A stretch of DNA of 64,000 bases. Origin: Lachnospiraceae bacterium. GTDB taxonomy: Bacteria > Bacillota > Clostridia > Lachnospirales > Lachnospiraceae. Each line of letters starts with the position of its first letter. Positions within the stretch are counted from its first letter, which is position 1. The notes below the pieces were generated by a model, which had not been told where the DNA came from, did no database searches, and saw only the letters and a program-made list of their open reading frames with translations. The position numbers and the translations under genes are program-made. The stretch lies in the NCBI GenBank assembly GCA_024691305.1, contig JAILNS010000006.1:81745-145744 (forward strand), read 5' to 3'. Shown here in pieces: positions 1 through 9,201 of the stretch.

Positions 1-864
1 AGCCTAAGTAAGTTTACCGAAGTTAAATTAAAGGGCGGAAAGGCTAGTATTAAGGGCTATATCGGCGGAGACGGTGAGCAGAAACCCTCAAGTTATATGG
101 GTAATTATGGCATGAATCTCGCTTTGGGAGGACTCGGAAAAAAGTTTAACAATGATGATGTTACGGATGACCAGGGAAGATTCGGGCATATGTATCAACG
201 TATGATACTCGGAGATGAGAATACCTGTGCGGGACTCCTTGTCGGAATTGAGAATTCTGCGCCTCATGGAGCTGTCAATATCAGGAAACATTTCGGGGGA
301 TATGACGGAACAAGCTGCTTAGGAGAAGTTCACAATTCCAAGGCCAGAAGTCATAAGATGTCGGCATTTATGACCAGCAAAAAGGGATATGGTAAAGCAT
401 ACGGCGGACGTACAGTCAATCTGTCCAATATGTCCCCGGATGATTATTCACTTGTCATGGACAAGTTCTCGGTGACTTACGGAAGACTCCAGTTTAATGC
501 CAACCGTGATATAAATGCAAATTCCGATCAGTCGGAAGCTAAGCAGAGAGAGGAACAGGAACTGGCAAGAACCAGACTGGATAAGTTTAACAGCATACTT
601 GCCGGAAAACATATGAGCGCAGATGAACTTTACGAAGTGTTACGATTCATCGAAGTTCCCGCAGAGGATGCCAAAAGGATCACGGAAAGCGCAAGAAGCC
701 GGACCGGGGCAGCTTATGGAAAGAATGTGAAATATGAGAAATCAAAATATGAGGTCACGAAGGACATAGAGACGAAAGATCGTAAGTATAAAGTTCTTTT
801 TGAAACGACTTCCAAAAAAAACAAGAGAGCAAAAAATGGCAGCAAAAAGGGAGGTAAGAAATGA
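1..864 (+). CDS. Unrecognised protein, C-terminal part (5' end outside window)
   Basis: The frame is open from the first base, so this is the last 287 codons of a longer gene whose start lies upstream; the first internal ATG (97) has no convincing ribosome site. The visible part has a Gly/Asn-rich domain, a charged helical stretch near residues 175-215 of the fragment, and a Lys-rich tail ending in GKK. I recognise no family. The stop overlaps the next start by ATGA, so it is translationally coupled to a GNAT-like gene, as the large candidate effector further on is also followed closely by GNAT genes. It could be a second cargo protein of the injection system, but that rests only on position. 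Confidence 0.8.
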   Translation, partial: SLSKFTEVKLKGGKASIKGYIGGDGEQKPSSYMGNYGMNLALGGLGKKFNNDDVTDDQGRFGHMYQRMILGDENTCAGLLVGIENSAPHGAVNIRKHFGGYDGTSCLGEVHNSKARSHKMSAFMTSKKGYGKAYGGRTVNLSNMSPDDYSLVMDKFSVTYGRLQFNANRDINANSDQSEAKQREEQELARTRLDKFNSILAGKHMSADELYEVLRFIEVPAEDAKRITESARSRTGAAYGKNVKYEKSKYEVTKDIETKDRKYKVLFETTSKKNKRAKNGSKKGGKK

Positions 865-1445
865 TACCTGTTTCCATAGGCAGGCTGAATAAAGATGATG
901 ATGAACAGACCGGAGTGATCGCCGGTTTTATGCCTGACGAGGTGATCGAAGATCCCGACAGCGATATACTTGTCGCATATACGGAAGAAGGTATTCCTGT
1001 AGGCGCCATGGCTTTGGTGACAGAGGGTGATGATTTAAGGGTCGAGTGGATGGAGGTTCCCTCCGGACTTCGCGGAAACGGTATAGGAAGCGTTATGATC
1101 CAGGCACTCACCGGAGTTATGGAAGGCGATGAGAACGGACCGGGGCTTATAGTCTGGTTTGATGCTTCCAACGAGGGATTCAGGGCATTCTTAGATCATA
1201 CGGGAGTGTTTGAACTGGATGATGAGTATGACTATATTTATGAAGAGAACGATCAGGGGGAGGAAGACGGTATCCGCATAGCAGTATGGAACCGGGATAC
1301 TGTCACAGGATTGGAAGCCGCTGCAGCTGATGAAGAATTTCTTCCCGAGGAGTCATCCGGCGGATATGAATATGCTGAAGAATATGATACCGAATTTATG
1401 GAACTGTTTGACGAAGCATCCGTGCTAAACGATTCGGAGGAGTAA
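861..1445 (+). CDS. GNAT-family N-acetyltransferase-like protein, acidic
   Basis: This 194-residue protein has the acetyl-CoA-binding signature of the GNAT fold: a beta strand (VEWMEVPS) followed by RGNGIGS and a helix at about residues 72-85. The C-terminal 60 residues are strongly acidic and not part of the fold. It starts with an ATGA overlap with the preceding gene and ends 3 bases before the next, so it belongs to the same operon. The substrate is unknown; the placement next to candidate cargo genes makes modification of a secreted protein possible. Confidence 0.75.
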   Translation: MIPVSIGRLNKDDDEQTGVIAGFMPDEVIEDPDSDILVAYTEEGIPVGAMALVTEGDDLRVEWMEVPSGLRGNGIGSVMIQALTGVMEGDENGPGLIVWFDASNEGFRAFLDHTGVFELDDEYDYIYEENDQGEEDGIRIAVWNRDTVTGLEAAAADEEFLPEESSGGYEYAEEYDTEFMELFDEASVLNDSEE

Positions 1446-1448
1446 AAC

Positions 1449-3254
1449 TTGAAAAAAACACGCAAAAAAAGAATGTCAAGCATATTTTGGCAATTTCAAA
1501 GACCTTTTCTGGTCTTTTTGGTGGTCACATTTTTACTTTCTACGATCATAAGTGTTGTGCTCATCACTACGATCAGTTCAGAGGAATCGATGAGACATGC
1601 ATCCAACCAGGCTCAGACCGCAGTTGCCGATCTTGAGAGATATGCTGCGATCGAAGAACTGGTAGAATACTGGTTTGAGCACAGGGATGACATGGAACTT
1701 ATCTACGATGAAAACCGTATCGATAAACTTGAGCAGGAGTTCAGGACCGATCATCCCGAGATAGGAAGTTATAATGACCTTACCGGCGAGGCTTTTTGTG
1801 CGCTTTCAGACGAAGAACAGCTTAAATATGCACAGGTATGTTACGGCAGGCTGTCATTGTCTTTTGACCGTATAAAGAATAGCTTTTCACCCCTTTATCT
1901 GTTTATGTTCGTGGTTCGTGACGATACGATATATTTTATCGTGACCGGTACCAAAAAAGGGGAACTTCGGATCTCACAGGGCGGAGATATATTTGAATTG
2001 GGAGTTACCGCCCCGTACATCCCCGGAGAATGGACTGAACTGGATGCAATCTTAAATGGTGGCGAAAGTGATAAAAATACGGATTTTATCGTTGACCTTG
2101 ACAGTACGCGTCAGGGTGCAATGGCAACAAGACCCGTTAATGTAAATGGTAAAATGGTCGCATTTGTGTCAGCTTCGGAATCGTTTGCAAGTCTGCTCCA
2201 TAAGGGACTCGGTATTGCCTTATATATGCTGGTTTTAATGCTTGTCTTTTTTGTGATAATGGAGATCAGAGTTACCAGGGTATTAAAGAAGAATGTTGTG
2301 GGTCCGATCGGTAAGGAAACCAAGGCAGTTCTCGGATATATGGAAAAGAAGAACAGTGAAAGTACGGTGAAAGAACTCTCGGAGATCAAACCCGGGAATG
2401 AACTTGAAACACTGGCAGACAGTTTTTCGTCAATGATCACCGAACTGGATCAGCATATAGAAAATATACGTACCATTACTGCAGAAAAGGAACGTATAGG
2501 TGCTGAGCTTTCCGTGGCAAAGCAGATACAGGCCGATATGCTGCCGAGTGTATTCCCTCCGTATCCCGACAGAAAAGAGTTTGAACTGTATGCCTCTATG
2601 GATCCTGCAAAGGAAGTAGGGGGAGACTTTTATGATTTCTTTTTTACAGATGAGGATCATCTGGTCCTGGTCATCGGTGACGTGTCGGGTAAAGGAATTC
2701 CTGCTGCACTGTTTATGGCAATATCGAAAAATACGATCAAAAACAAGGCAATGACGGGATGTCGTCCCGGAGAGGTTCTTGATTACACAAACAATGCGCT
2801 TTCCGACGGAAATGAGCAATATATGTTTGTGACGATCTGGATTGCCAAGATAGAATTGAGTACAGGCCATGTCATAACGGCAAACGGCGGTCATGAACAT
2901 CCTTATATAAGGCGTGCCGGCGGACAATTTGAAATAGATGAATATGAGCATGACAGTGTCCTTGGTATTTTGCCCGATTCGGATCCTTATACCGAGAAAG
3001 AGTATGACCTAAAACCGGGCGATGCACTCTTTGTATATACCGACGGAGTTCCGGAAGCCCAGAATGCGGAGGAAAACTTCTTTGGTATGGACAGGCTTGA
3101 ACAGACATTAAATATAAACCCCGGTGCTTCCGCAGAAGAACTGGTGAACAATATGAAATCTGCCGTGGAAGAGTTTGAAGGTGGTGTTAGCAGATTCGAT
3201 GATACGACTATAATGTGTTTTACTTACGCGGGACCGAAAGGAAATGACATATGA
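1449..3254 (+). CDS. Membrane-bound SpoIIE/RsbU-type PP2C protein phosphatase with HAMP domain
   Basis: A 601-residue sensor phosphatase. TM1 is at about 20-42, then an extracellular domain, TM2 at about 253-276, a HAMP-like linker with a GPIG turn, a coiled coil, and a PP2C/SpoIIE domain at about 375-595. Metal-binding motifs are visible: GGDFYDF near 392, GDVSGKGIPAALF near 412, YTDGVPEA near 530 and FDDTTIM near 584, so it looks active. Such phosphatases dephosphorylate STAS anti-anti-sigma proteins; a STAS gene lies at 42,316 in the same locus. The start is TTG at 1449, set by GGAGGA seven bases upstream; the first in-frame ATG (1473) lacks such a site. The stop overlaps the next gene by ATGA. 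Confidence 0.88.
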   Translation: MKKTRKKRMSSIFWQFQRPFLVFLVVTFLLSTIISVVLITTISSEESMRHASNQAQTAVADLERYAAIEELVEYWFEHRDDMELIYDENRIDKLEQEFRTDHPEIGSYNDLTGEAFCALSDEEQLKYAQVCYGRLSLSFDRIKNSFSPLYLFMFVVRDDTIYFIVTGTKKGELRISQGGDIFELGVTAPYIPGEWTELDAILNGGESDKNTDFIVDLDSTRQGAMATRPVNVNGKMVAFVSASESFASLLHKGLGIALYMLVLMLVFFVIMEIRVTRVLKKNVVGPIGKETKAVLGYMEKKNSESTVKELSEIKPGNELETLADSFSSMITELDQHIENIRTITAEKERIGAELSVAKQIQADMLPSVFPPYPDRKEFELYASMDPAKEVGGDFYDFFFTDEDHLVLVIGDVSGKGIPAALFMAISKNTIKNKAMTGCRPGEVLDYTNNALSDGNEQYMFVTIWIAKIELSTGHVITANGGHEHPYIRRAGGQFEIDEYEHDSVLGILPDSDPYTEKEYDLKPGDALFVYTDGVPEAQNAEENFFGMDRLEQTLNINPGASAEELVNNMKSAVEEFEGGVSRFDDTTIMCFTYAGPKGNDI

Positions 3255-4519
3255 AAAATGTTATAGTGAGAAACGAATTCAGGTATTCCTCATGGGATAC
3301 GTTTCATCATGTGATGCGTCTTACAGTATCCATGGTAAGCAGTGTTGATGCGGATGCATTAAATGAAGCAACACAGGAAGCGGCAGAAAGATTCCCATAT
3401 TTTTGCTGTAAGATCGTACAAAACGGAGCGGATTATGACATATGTCATAATGACGCTCCGATACCTTTTTCTCCGGAAGGAGACACGATAAAGCTTGGAA
3501 GCAGTGAGGCCAACGGACATTTTCTTGCGGTAGGATGTAAGGATAATAAGATATTTTTTGATATATATCATAATATGACAGACGCCAAGGGTGTTACGGA
3601 GTGGGCCAAGTGTGTTGTCTATCTGTATTTGATCAAAACGGCGGATGCAGATCTTAGTCCCGAGAATATACGTATACCCGGACAGGATTTTTTGCCCGGA
3701 GAAATAGATGATCCCTATGAAAAAATGGATCTTGAACATGCAACTTCTCCTTTTTATATAGCGAAGACTTCGAGAGCTTTTTTGCCGGATCATAAGTATG
3801 CTACCGATTCCAAAAGGGCCAATTATACGATCAAAGCATCTGTGAAGGATACGATGAAGTTAGCCAAAAGCCAGGACGGAAGTCCCGTGGTGGTACTGTC
3901 ATACTTTGTAAAGGAAATGCTCAAAAAATTATACCCTGATATGAACGGACTTCCGGTCGTTTGCGGTATACCGCATTCTGTCAGGGAACTTGCGGCCGGA
4001 GAAGCTAATTACCATAATCAGGTGATCGAGCTTTCACTTATATATGATGAGAAAATGGACTCTTTGTCCATGGATAAGCAGTTTACCTGCAGCAGAGGAC
4101 GTCTTATCCTTCAGGGAGACAGTGATAATGTGTTGTACAGACTCAGGGAAAGAGCTCTCTTTAATGAGTCGCTCGAAGAGATTCCCGAGCATTCGAAGCG
4201 CAGACAGATATATAAAGACAATGCACGACTGATAATAGATAATCCTGAGACGGCTGCGGTAAGTTACGTGGGACAGATAAAGTGGGGAAGTACAGAAAAA
4301 TATATAGAAAGGATAACCATTCACAGCAGTGCGCTTGCGGCTCCCATACTTATGGGGATATTTCCGTTAAACGGATGGTTTAATATCACGGTCATGCTCG
4401 ACCAGACGGCAGATATACTTATACATACACTGGTCGATACGTTGAATGAGAACGGAATAGAAACAGAATACGGATACAGATTTGATGATGATCTGTGCAC
4501 CATAGAATTCCCTTATTAG
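3251..4519 (+). CDS. Condensation-domain / alcohol acetyltransferase-like protein
   Basis: This 422-residue protein resembles the chloramphenicol acetyltransferase/condensation-domain fold. It has an N-terminal half with paired strands and the motif HNMTDAKG at about residues 107-114, matching the catalytic HxxxD(G) pattern of BAHD, AATase and condensation enzymes. The C-terminal half contains a plausible second lobe. It is cotranscribed with the phosphatase (ATGA overlap). Acyl donor and acceptor are unknown. A perfect 18-nt palindrome flanked by a further 7-bp inverted repeat lies inside the coding sequence at 3424-3460. Confidence 0.65.
   Translation: MKNVIVRNEFRYSSWDTFHHVMRLTVSMVSSVDADALNEATQEAAERFPYFCCKIVQNGADYDICHNDAPIPFSPEGDTIKLGSSEANGHFLAVGCKDNKIFFDIYHNMTDAKGVTEWAKCVVYLYLIKTADADLSPENIRIPGQDFLPGEIDDPYEKMDLEHATSPFYIAKTSRAFLPDHKYATDSKRANYTIKASVKDTMKLAKSQDGSPVVVLSYFVKEMLKKLYPDMNGLPVVCGIPHSVRELAAGEANYHNQVIELSLIYDEKMDSLSMDKQFTCSRGRLILQGDSDNVLYRLRERALFNESLEEIPEHSKRRQIYKDNARLIIDNPETAAVSYVGQIKWGSTEKYIERITIHSSALAAPILMGIFPLNGWFNITVMLDQTADILIHTLVDTLNENGIETEYGYRFDDDLCTIEFPY
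3424..3460 (+). repeat. Nested inverted repeat inside the acyltransferase-like gene
   Basis: CGGAGCG (3424-3430) pairs with CGCTCCG (3454-3460), enclosing the 18-nt palindrome TTATGACATATGTCATAA (3433-3450), with only small GA/TGA internal loops between the two stems. It can form one long hairpin or a cruciform. No function can be assigned. Confidence 0.7.
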
Positions 4520-4608
4520 ACTTTGTGCCAGAATTTTTGATTTTTTCATATTTTTTTTTTCCGGCTTTGATTCTTTTGCGTATAAACAGATAACGGAGGT
4601 TAATAAAA
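4520..4608 (+). other. Intergenic gap with T-rich tract
   Basis: Ninety bases between two operon segments. There is an AT-rich stretch with a run of about ten T around 4551-4560, but no hairpin before it, so it is not a convincing terminator. The strong GGAGG site for the next gene is at its end. A promoter is possible but no clear -35/-10 pair is visible. Confidence 0.4.
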
Positions 4609-5148
4609 ATGAGTGATAAGAAAATGAACTTGCTTGAGGCTTTGGCTAAAGAACTTAATGAGGCGGAGGACATTGAGCAGGCTTCCGTATTTACAAAAGA
4701 AGAATTAAATGCTCCCGCTGATGTTGTGAGATGCCAGCTTAACGAGATGGGAGCTGATATGCTTTACCTTCTCGGTGAGTTTTACTTTTTACCATTTGAA
4801 GAAGAGGAAGTATATTATTTCAGTACAGCTATCACCGTATATGATGAACTGCCTGAAGAAGCAGCGATCCTTATGGGGGTGGCCGCTTCAAAACTTGATT
4901 ATCTGTTACCCTGCGGTGCTTTTACTTTAAGCGGTGACGGAAGCACACTTGTTTACAGATATACTGCTCAGCTCATGGCTGATGAGAGTGAAGATAAACT
5001 GATCCAAAAGATGCTTACTGCAGTCGATGCAGCTATTTTGACCGTCGATAAATTCGAAGGATTTCTTATGCTTGTCGCTGAGGGAGAACTTACACCCGAA
5101 GAAATGATGGATGTTGTCATGGGCAAACGCGACAGCTCAGAGGACTAA
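4609..5148 (+). CDS. Small acidic protein, candidate effector chaperone
   Basis: A 179-residue acidic protein, without a signal peptide or membrane segment, alternating predicted strands and helices. It resembles in size and composition the YbjN / type III secretion chaperone-like (CesT) fold, but no diagnostic motif proves this. It has a strong GGAGG ribosome site and ends 14 bases before the large candidate effector gene, the classical arrangement of a dedicated chaperone and its cargo. The function is inferred from size, charge and position only. Confidence 0.45.
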   Translation: MSDKKMNLLEALAKELNEAEDIEQASVFTKEELNAPADVVRCQLNEMGADMLYLLGEFYFLPFEEEEVYYFSTAITVYDELPEEAAILMGVAASKLDYLLPCGAFTLSGDGSTLVYRYTAQLMADESEDKLIQKMLTAVDAAILTVDKFEGFLMLVAEGELTPEEMMDVVMGKRDSSED

Positions 5149-5162
5149 GGAGGTGCTTTGAA

Positions 5163-8100
5163 ATGCCGGGACCGGGAAGACAGGCGGATGGTAATATAGA
5201 GATCAAACGCAGCTATTCAGCTGGAAATATAATACAGACAAATACAACTCAAAATGATGTAAATCAGAATAATATAAATCAGAATAATATAAACCAAAAT
5301 CAGGATATCAGACAAAATATCCCGAATCCCAATATTTTGAATAACCGGGAGCAGGAGCAGGTCCAGGTCCGGGATCAGATCATTGCAGATAATGAGGTAC
5401 ATGCTGACGATGAGACCAGGATAATAGCTAATATTGATAAGGCTGTTGAAAAACATGTGATCAGAGATGGGAGCATCGAAAACATAAAACAACCCAGTGA
5501 AAAAGACATCCTGAAGGCACACATTAAGGTTGATATTCCTTATGAACAGGGCGAGAAAAAGAGAACTCAAAGACTCGCAGAGGCCAACAAATCATATGGC
5601 TTGCAGCAAACTCTCCTTAATAAAGCTGAAAACGCAAAAGAAGTCGATGAGGAGAAAATCGGAAATATGGTAGCTGCTCTTGAAAATGCCGATCTTAATG
5701 CCTATATAAAGAGCAACGAAAAAGAAAGCATAGAAGACTTTTATATTAATAATTATGACAAGGTCAGAGGCGCTCTGGGCTATCTTGATTCATACAAAAG
5801 AAATATAGAGTCAAAAAAACTGAAAATGAATGAGCTGGATGATAAACAGAAGAAAAAACTCAAAGAATCTGAGGCTCATTTAAAAGCACTTACGGATATA
5901 AAGGAATATTATGATGCTGTGCAGGGATATATACTGAACAAGTACTATGCACTCCTTCCCAAAAACAAGATCCGTTCGCTTACATATGAAGAACTGATTA
6001 TAAGGCTTGACCAGCAGTACAAGAATGATCCTCTAAATCCTGATCTGATCGCATTCTATCAGAATCTGATCCGCATGAGGAATTTTGAAGATGCGAACTT
6101 TAAAGACGGTGAGGAAATAGAAAAACATTATCTTGAAGCAACTAAAGCAGAGCCTGAATTTAATGATACAAGGGATTTAAAAGATGAGATAAAGAAGATA
6201 ACTAAAGATTATGCAAAGCTTCGAGACCTCATGAAAAGAAGAAAGATGTATTCACAGGCTGAAAAGCAGATGTATGTGAAAGATTTTTACACAGTTTACG
6301 GCAGAGACATCGAAGCATACGCCGGTAAATACGAACCGGAAGAATTTTCGAATGATTTCAGGCTTATGTATGCTGAATATCAGCTGAACAAAACCAAAGA
6401 AGACAAGTCTGCGGATGAATCCGCAAAAGCTGTACAGGATGGTATTACCGAAGATGAGAAGCTTCTTCAGCAGGGAGAATACGCTACACAAAATCACCTT
6501 ATCTTCAGCGAAGGACAGAAGGCATCCATGAGCGCACTTAACGGGCTGATCTTAAGGAGAGCATTAAGATCTACCCACAAGAAAGAAAACTTTGCACATT
6601 ACTATTTGCATTCACCTTTTGAACAGCAGTTGCTAACAATGTATCTGATCGAAAACGGAAAGCAGTCACAGGCGACTATGGCTGATGTGATCAATGCATT
6701 GGACGGTTATGTACCTGATTATGATAAGATCCATAAGGCAATCTCGACCTTCTGTAATAATACCAATTGGGAAGTGGTTTCATCTGCTGTTAATACCGCA
6801 AAATCACTCGGAACCGGGATCGTCGAATATGAGGAACTCATATCGGAAACCAAAACAAAATCCGATGAGATAGAAAATGCCAAAAAAGAGAAGAAGGACA
6901 GTCAGACCCGGTCAGAATTGCTGGTTGACCAGATAGTCAATCATGGTGATATGATAAGGGTTTTATACGGCGCTGCAGGTCTTAGACCCGATATGCCGAT
7001 GGATATGGCCGGGGATCCGGTGATCAGACAGAAGATCAAAGATGAACACTCCAAGATAGTGGAGATTGCAAGACAATTGGATGATATGATCAAAAAGGAT
7101 CCAAATCTTAAACTCCGTGATGCCGAGTATAAAGATCAAAACCAGGCGAAGGTTTCCAAGAAGGCCAAAGCACAGAGTAAGACGGATACGGTGCTTGACT
7201 ATATGGGCAAAGCTAAAGATGTTATGGGGATCGGCAAAAATATTGCCGATGCGGGAGTAAGTGCTCCGGCAATCTTTATTGATAAGGTAAATGAATTCCA
7301 GGGCAAAACCAGTATGTTTACTTCCATAAGCACCATGTATCTGGGGGCACAGTCTTTACTCGCACTGGTAGCCAGTATACGCGGAACGGTTAAAATGTGG
7401 GATAAGTTGGGTACTCTGTCGATCGCGGATACCGGTGCACAGACTTTATCCAATGTTGGCGGTATCGTCGGTAACTCTCAAAAGGTTTCTACCGGTATCA
7501 TCGAGGTCCTGGACAAGACAGGAGTGGTAGATAAGACCCTGGGAGCAACTGCTGATGCGAGCAAGGTACTTGGGTATATCGGAGTAGGTGCCGGAAGTAT
7601 CACACTTATTGCCGGAGGTATACAGCTTGGAAGGAGTATCAGTTCAGGTAATGATATCAAGAGAGCTAAAAAAAGCCTGAATGATAAAACCGGAGAATAC
7701 ACGGCTGATGAGAAGAAACTGTCGCGATTCTTAAGAAATCAGGAGAGAGCTGTTTCAAATGATGAGATAAGTGCAGGCGTCAATATTCTTGTCGGATCAT
7801 CGATCCTTATAAAGTCGGTGATCGGTGCAGCAAGTCTCGCGGCAGGACCTTTGGGGCTTATCGCAGGCCTGGTTGCCGCATCAACCGGATTGTTATATGG
7901 ACTTTACGCGGGCAAAAAGCTCAGACATAATAAGCGTAAGGAAGCGGTGGATGAATATCTGCAGGTCGATAGGATCATGCTTGATATGAAGAATAAGAAG
8001 GGCCCCTGGAATACTATGAATGATAAGGACCTCAGGTATTACACCAGAAAGAAGGTCCTTGGAATGCTCGGTTATGCGAACTATAAAGAGTGCTATAAAC

Positions 8101-8291
8101 ATATATGCACCGAGTTTGCACAGCTCTTGTACAATAAAGTTCTGGCCCCCGATGTTAAAGATTCGGACAAAGATTACAACATGTACAAAGATGCATTGGA
8201 ATCACTTGGATTTAAGATCAAAAAGGCCAAGGCACCTGATTATAAGCCGTCTCCTGCAGTAGCAACAATGGTAGCCAAAATGATGGGGTAA
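5163..8291 (+). CDS. Large candidate effector with hydrophobic C-terminal segments
   Basis: A 1042-residue protein without a signal peptide. Residues about 20-70 are Asn/Gln-rich with short NQNNI repeats and look disordered, suitable as a loading signal. Residues 70-700 are highly charged and helical with coiled-coil character. Three Gly/Ala-rich hydrophobic regions follow at about 716-745, 795-825 and 873-918; the last resembles the helical hairpins of pore-forming toxins and translocated membrane-inserting effectors. A charged C-terminal domain of about 120 residues follows. It sits behind a chaperone-like gene, is followed by GNAT-like genes, and lies in a contractile injection locus. Cargo status is inferred; no toxin domain is recognised. 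Confidence 0.6.
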   Translation: MPGPGRQADGNIEIKRSYSAGNIIQTNTTQNDVNQNNINQNNINQNQDIRQNIPNPNILNNREQEQVQVRDQIIADNEVHADDETRIIANIDKAVEKHVIRDGSIENIKQPSEKDILKAHIKVDIPYEQGEKKRTQRLAEANKSYGLQQTLLNKAENAKEVDEEKIGNMVAALENADLNAYIKSNEKESIEDFYINNYDKVRGALGYLDSYKRNIESKKLKMNELDDKQKKKLKESEAHLKALTDIKEYYDAVQGYILNKYYALLPKNKIRSLTYEELIIRLDQQYKNDPLNPDLIAFYQNLIRMRNFEDANFKDGEEIEKHYLEATKAEPEFNDTRDLKDEIKKITKDYAKLRDLMKRRKMYSQAEKQMYVKDFYTVYGRDIEAYAGKYEPEEFSNDFRLMYAEYQLNKTKEDKSADESAKAVQDGITEDEKLLQQGEYATQNHLIFSEGQKASMSALNGLILRRALRSTHKKENFAHYYLHSPFEQQLLTMYLIENGKQSQATMADVINALDGYVPDYDKIHKAISTFCNNTNWEVVSSAVNTAKSLGTGIVEYEELISETKTKSDEIENAKKEKKDSQTRSELLVDQIVNHGDMIRVLYGAAGLRPDMPMDMAGDPVIRQKIKDEHSKIVEIARQLDDMIKKDPNLKLRDAEYKDQNQAKVSKKAKAQSKTDTVLDYMGKAKDVMGIGKNIADAGVSAPAIFIDKVNEFQGKTSMFTSISTMYLGAQSLLALVASIRGTVKMWDKLGTLSIADTGAQTLSNVGGIVGNSQKVSTGIIEVLDKTGVVDKTLGATADASKVLGYIGVGAGSITLIAGGIQLGRSISSGNDIKRAKKSLNDKTGEYTADEKKLSRFLRNQERAVSNDEISAGVNILVGSSILIKSVIGAASLAAGPLGLIAGLVAASTGLLYGLYAGKKLRHNKRKEAVDEYLQVDRIMLDMKNKKGPWNTMNDKDLRYYTRKKVLGMLGYANYKECYKHICTEFAQLLYNKVLAPDVKDSDKDYNMYKDALESLGFKIKKAKAPDYKPSPAVATMVAKMMG
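5240..5320 (+). repeat. Short tandem direct repeats encoding Asn/Gln-rich segment
   Basis: The unit AATCAGAATAATATAAA occurs twice in tandem with degenerate flanking copies, encoding NQNNINQNNI in the N-terminus of the candidate effector. Such repeats can change copy number by slippage. Confidence 0.7.
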
Positions 8292-8295
8292 TCAT

Positions 8296-9114
8296 ATGAA
8301 GATCACCAGGATCACACCTGCAAACGAAAGATTTTTCAGTTTTCTTATTCCTGATACGAGTGATATCACCGGTAAGGTGATATCACTCGGTGTTATGGAT
8401 GATGACGGTAATGTGGCCGGCGCATTGAGCGTATGTCTTGAGTACAGGATGGTTTCAGTCTTATCACTGTATATATTGCCTGAGTTCAGACGCCGGGGGT
8501 ATGCAAAGACACTTCTCGATACGATCAAAACGTCCATAGAAGGCACAGATCACCTGGCAATCTCGGTATATTATCCGGAAGAAGAAGGGGCAACAGCTTT
8601 TTATGAAGCTTGTGGTTTTGATATATTTGAGGATGCCAATCTGTATTCGGTAATGCTCGGGGAAATATTCCGCTCGGATAAGACAAGAAAGATGATAGCA
8701 AGCGGAAACATATCGGGGATAGTAAATGTTTCGGATCTTGGTGGAAATGACAACAAGAAGCTGGAGAGATACTTGACTTCATACGATTTTCCCAGCGGAG
8801 ATTTTTTTGATCCCGAATGGAGTACTGTAGGATCACCCACGGGACAGCTAAACAGTGTACTGTTATCAGAGCCGTATAAGCAGGGCGCAAATATACTCTG
8901 GTTAAATGTAAGGAGCGGAGATCCGAGAGCATATTACAAACATCTGAATGTACTTATAAAGAAGATGGAAACATCCGGGTTAAACAGTAATGAGAGCAGG
9001 CTGTATTTCATGATTGACAATGAAAAGACCATGGAACTCGCAACGGTCCTCATCGGAGGCAGGTGGCACATGAAATCGGAGGGGCGTGTACTTCACGCAG
9101 TATATCCCGTATGA
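8296..9114 (+). CDS. GNAT-family N-acetyltransferase
   Basis: A 272-residue protein whose N-terminal 120 residues form a GNAT domain: strand VSVLSLYILPEF followed by RRRGYAKTLL (about residues 53-73), the pyrophosphate-binding loop, and a later FYEACGF motif typical of GNAT strand and helix 4-5. The C-terminal 150 residues look like a second, degenerate GNAT-like half. It starts 4 bases after the candidate effector gene. The substrate is unknown; acylation of the neighbouring cargo is a testable idea. A perfect 14-bp inverted repeat lies at codons 21-31. Confidence 0.75.
   Translation: MKITRITPANERFFSFLIPDTSDITGKVISLGVMDDDGNVAGALSVCLEYRMVSVLSLYILPEFRRRGYAKTLLDTIKTSIEGTDHLAISVYYPEEEGATAFYEACGFDIFEDANLYSVMLGEIFRSDKTRKMIASGNISGIVNVSDLGGNDNKKLERYLTSYDFPSGDFFDPEWSTVGSPTGQLNSVLLSEPYKQGANILWLNVRSGDPRAYYKHLNVLIKKMETSGLNSNESRLYFMIDNEKTMELATVLIGGRWHMKSEGRVLHAVYPV
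8357..8389 (+). repeat. Perfect 14-bp inverted repeat near the 5' end of the GNAT gene
   Basis: CGAGTGATATCACC (8357-8370), a 5-nt loop (GGTAA) and GGTGATATCACTCG (8376-8389) form an uninterrupted 14-bp hairpin 61 bases into the coding sequence. The amino acid sequence does not require it. It could be an mRNA structure reducing readthrough of the downstream genes or a protein-binding palindrome. Confidence 0.75.
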
Positions 9115-9201
9115 TGAGCATTAATTATTGCTATTGTTGAAACAGTTTTTGCTATTTGATATATTATTATAAGGATAATTTATCAGATTGCAGGTAAAGC
9201 G

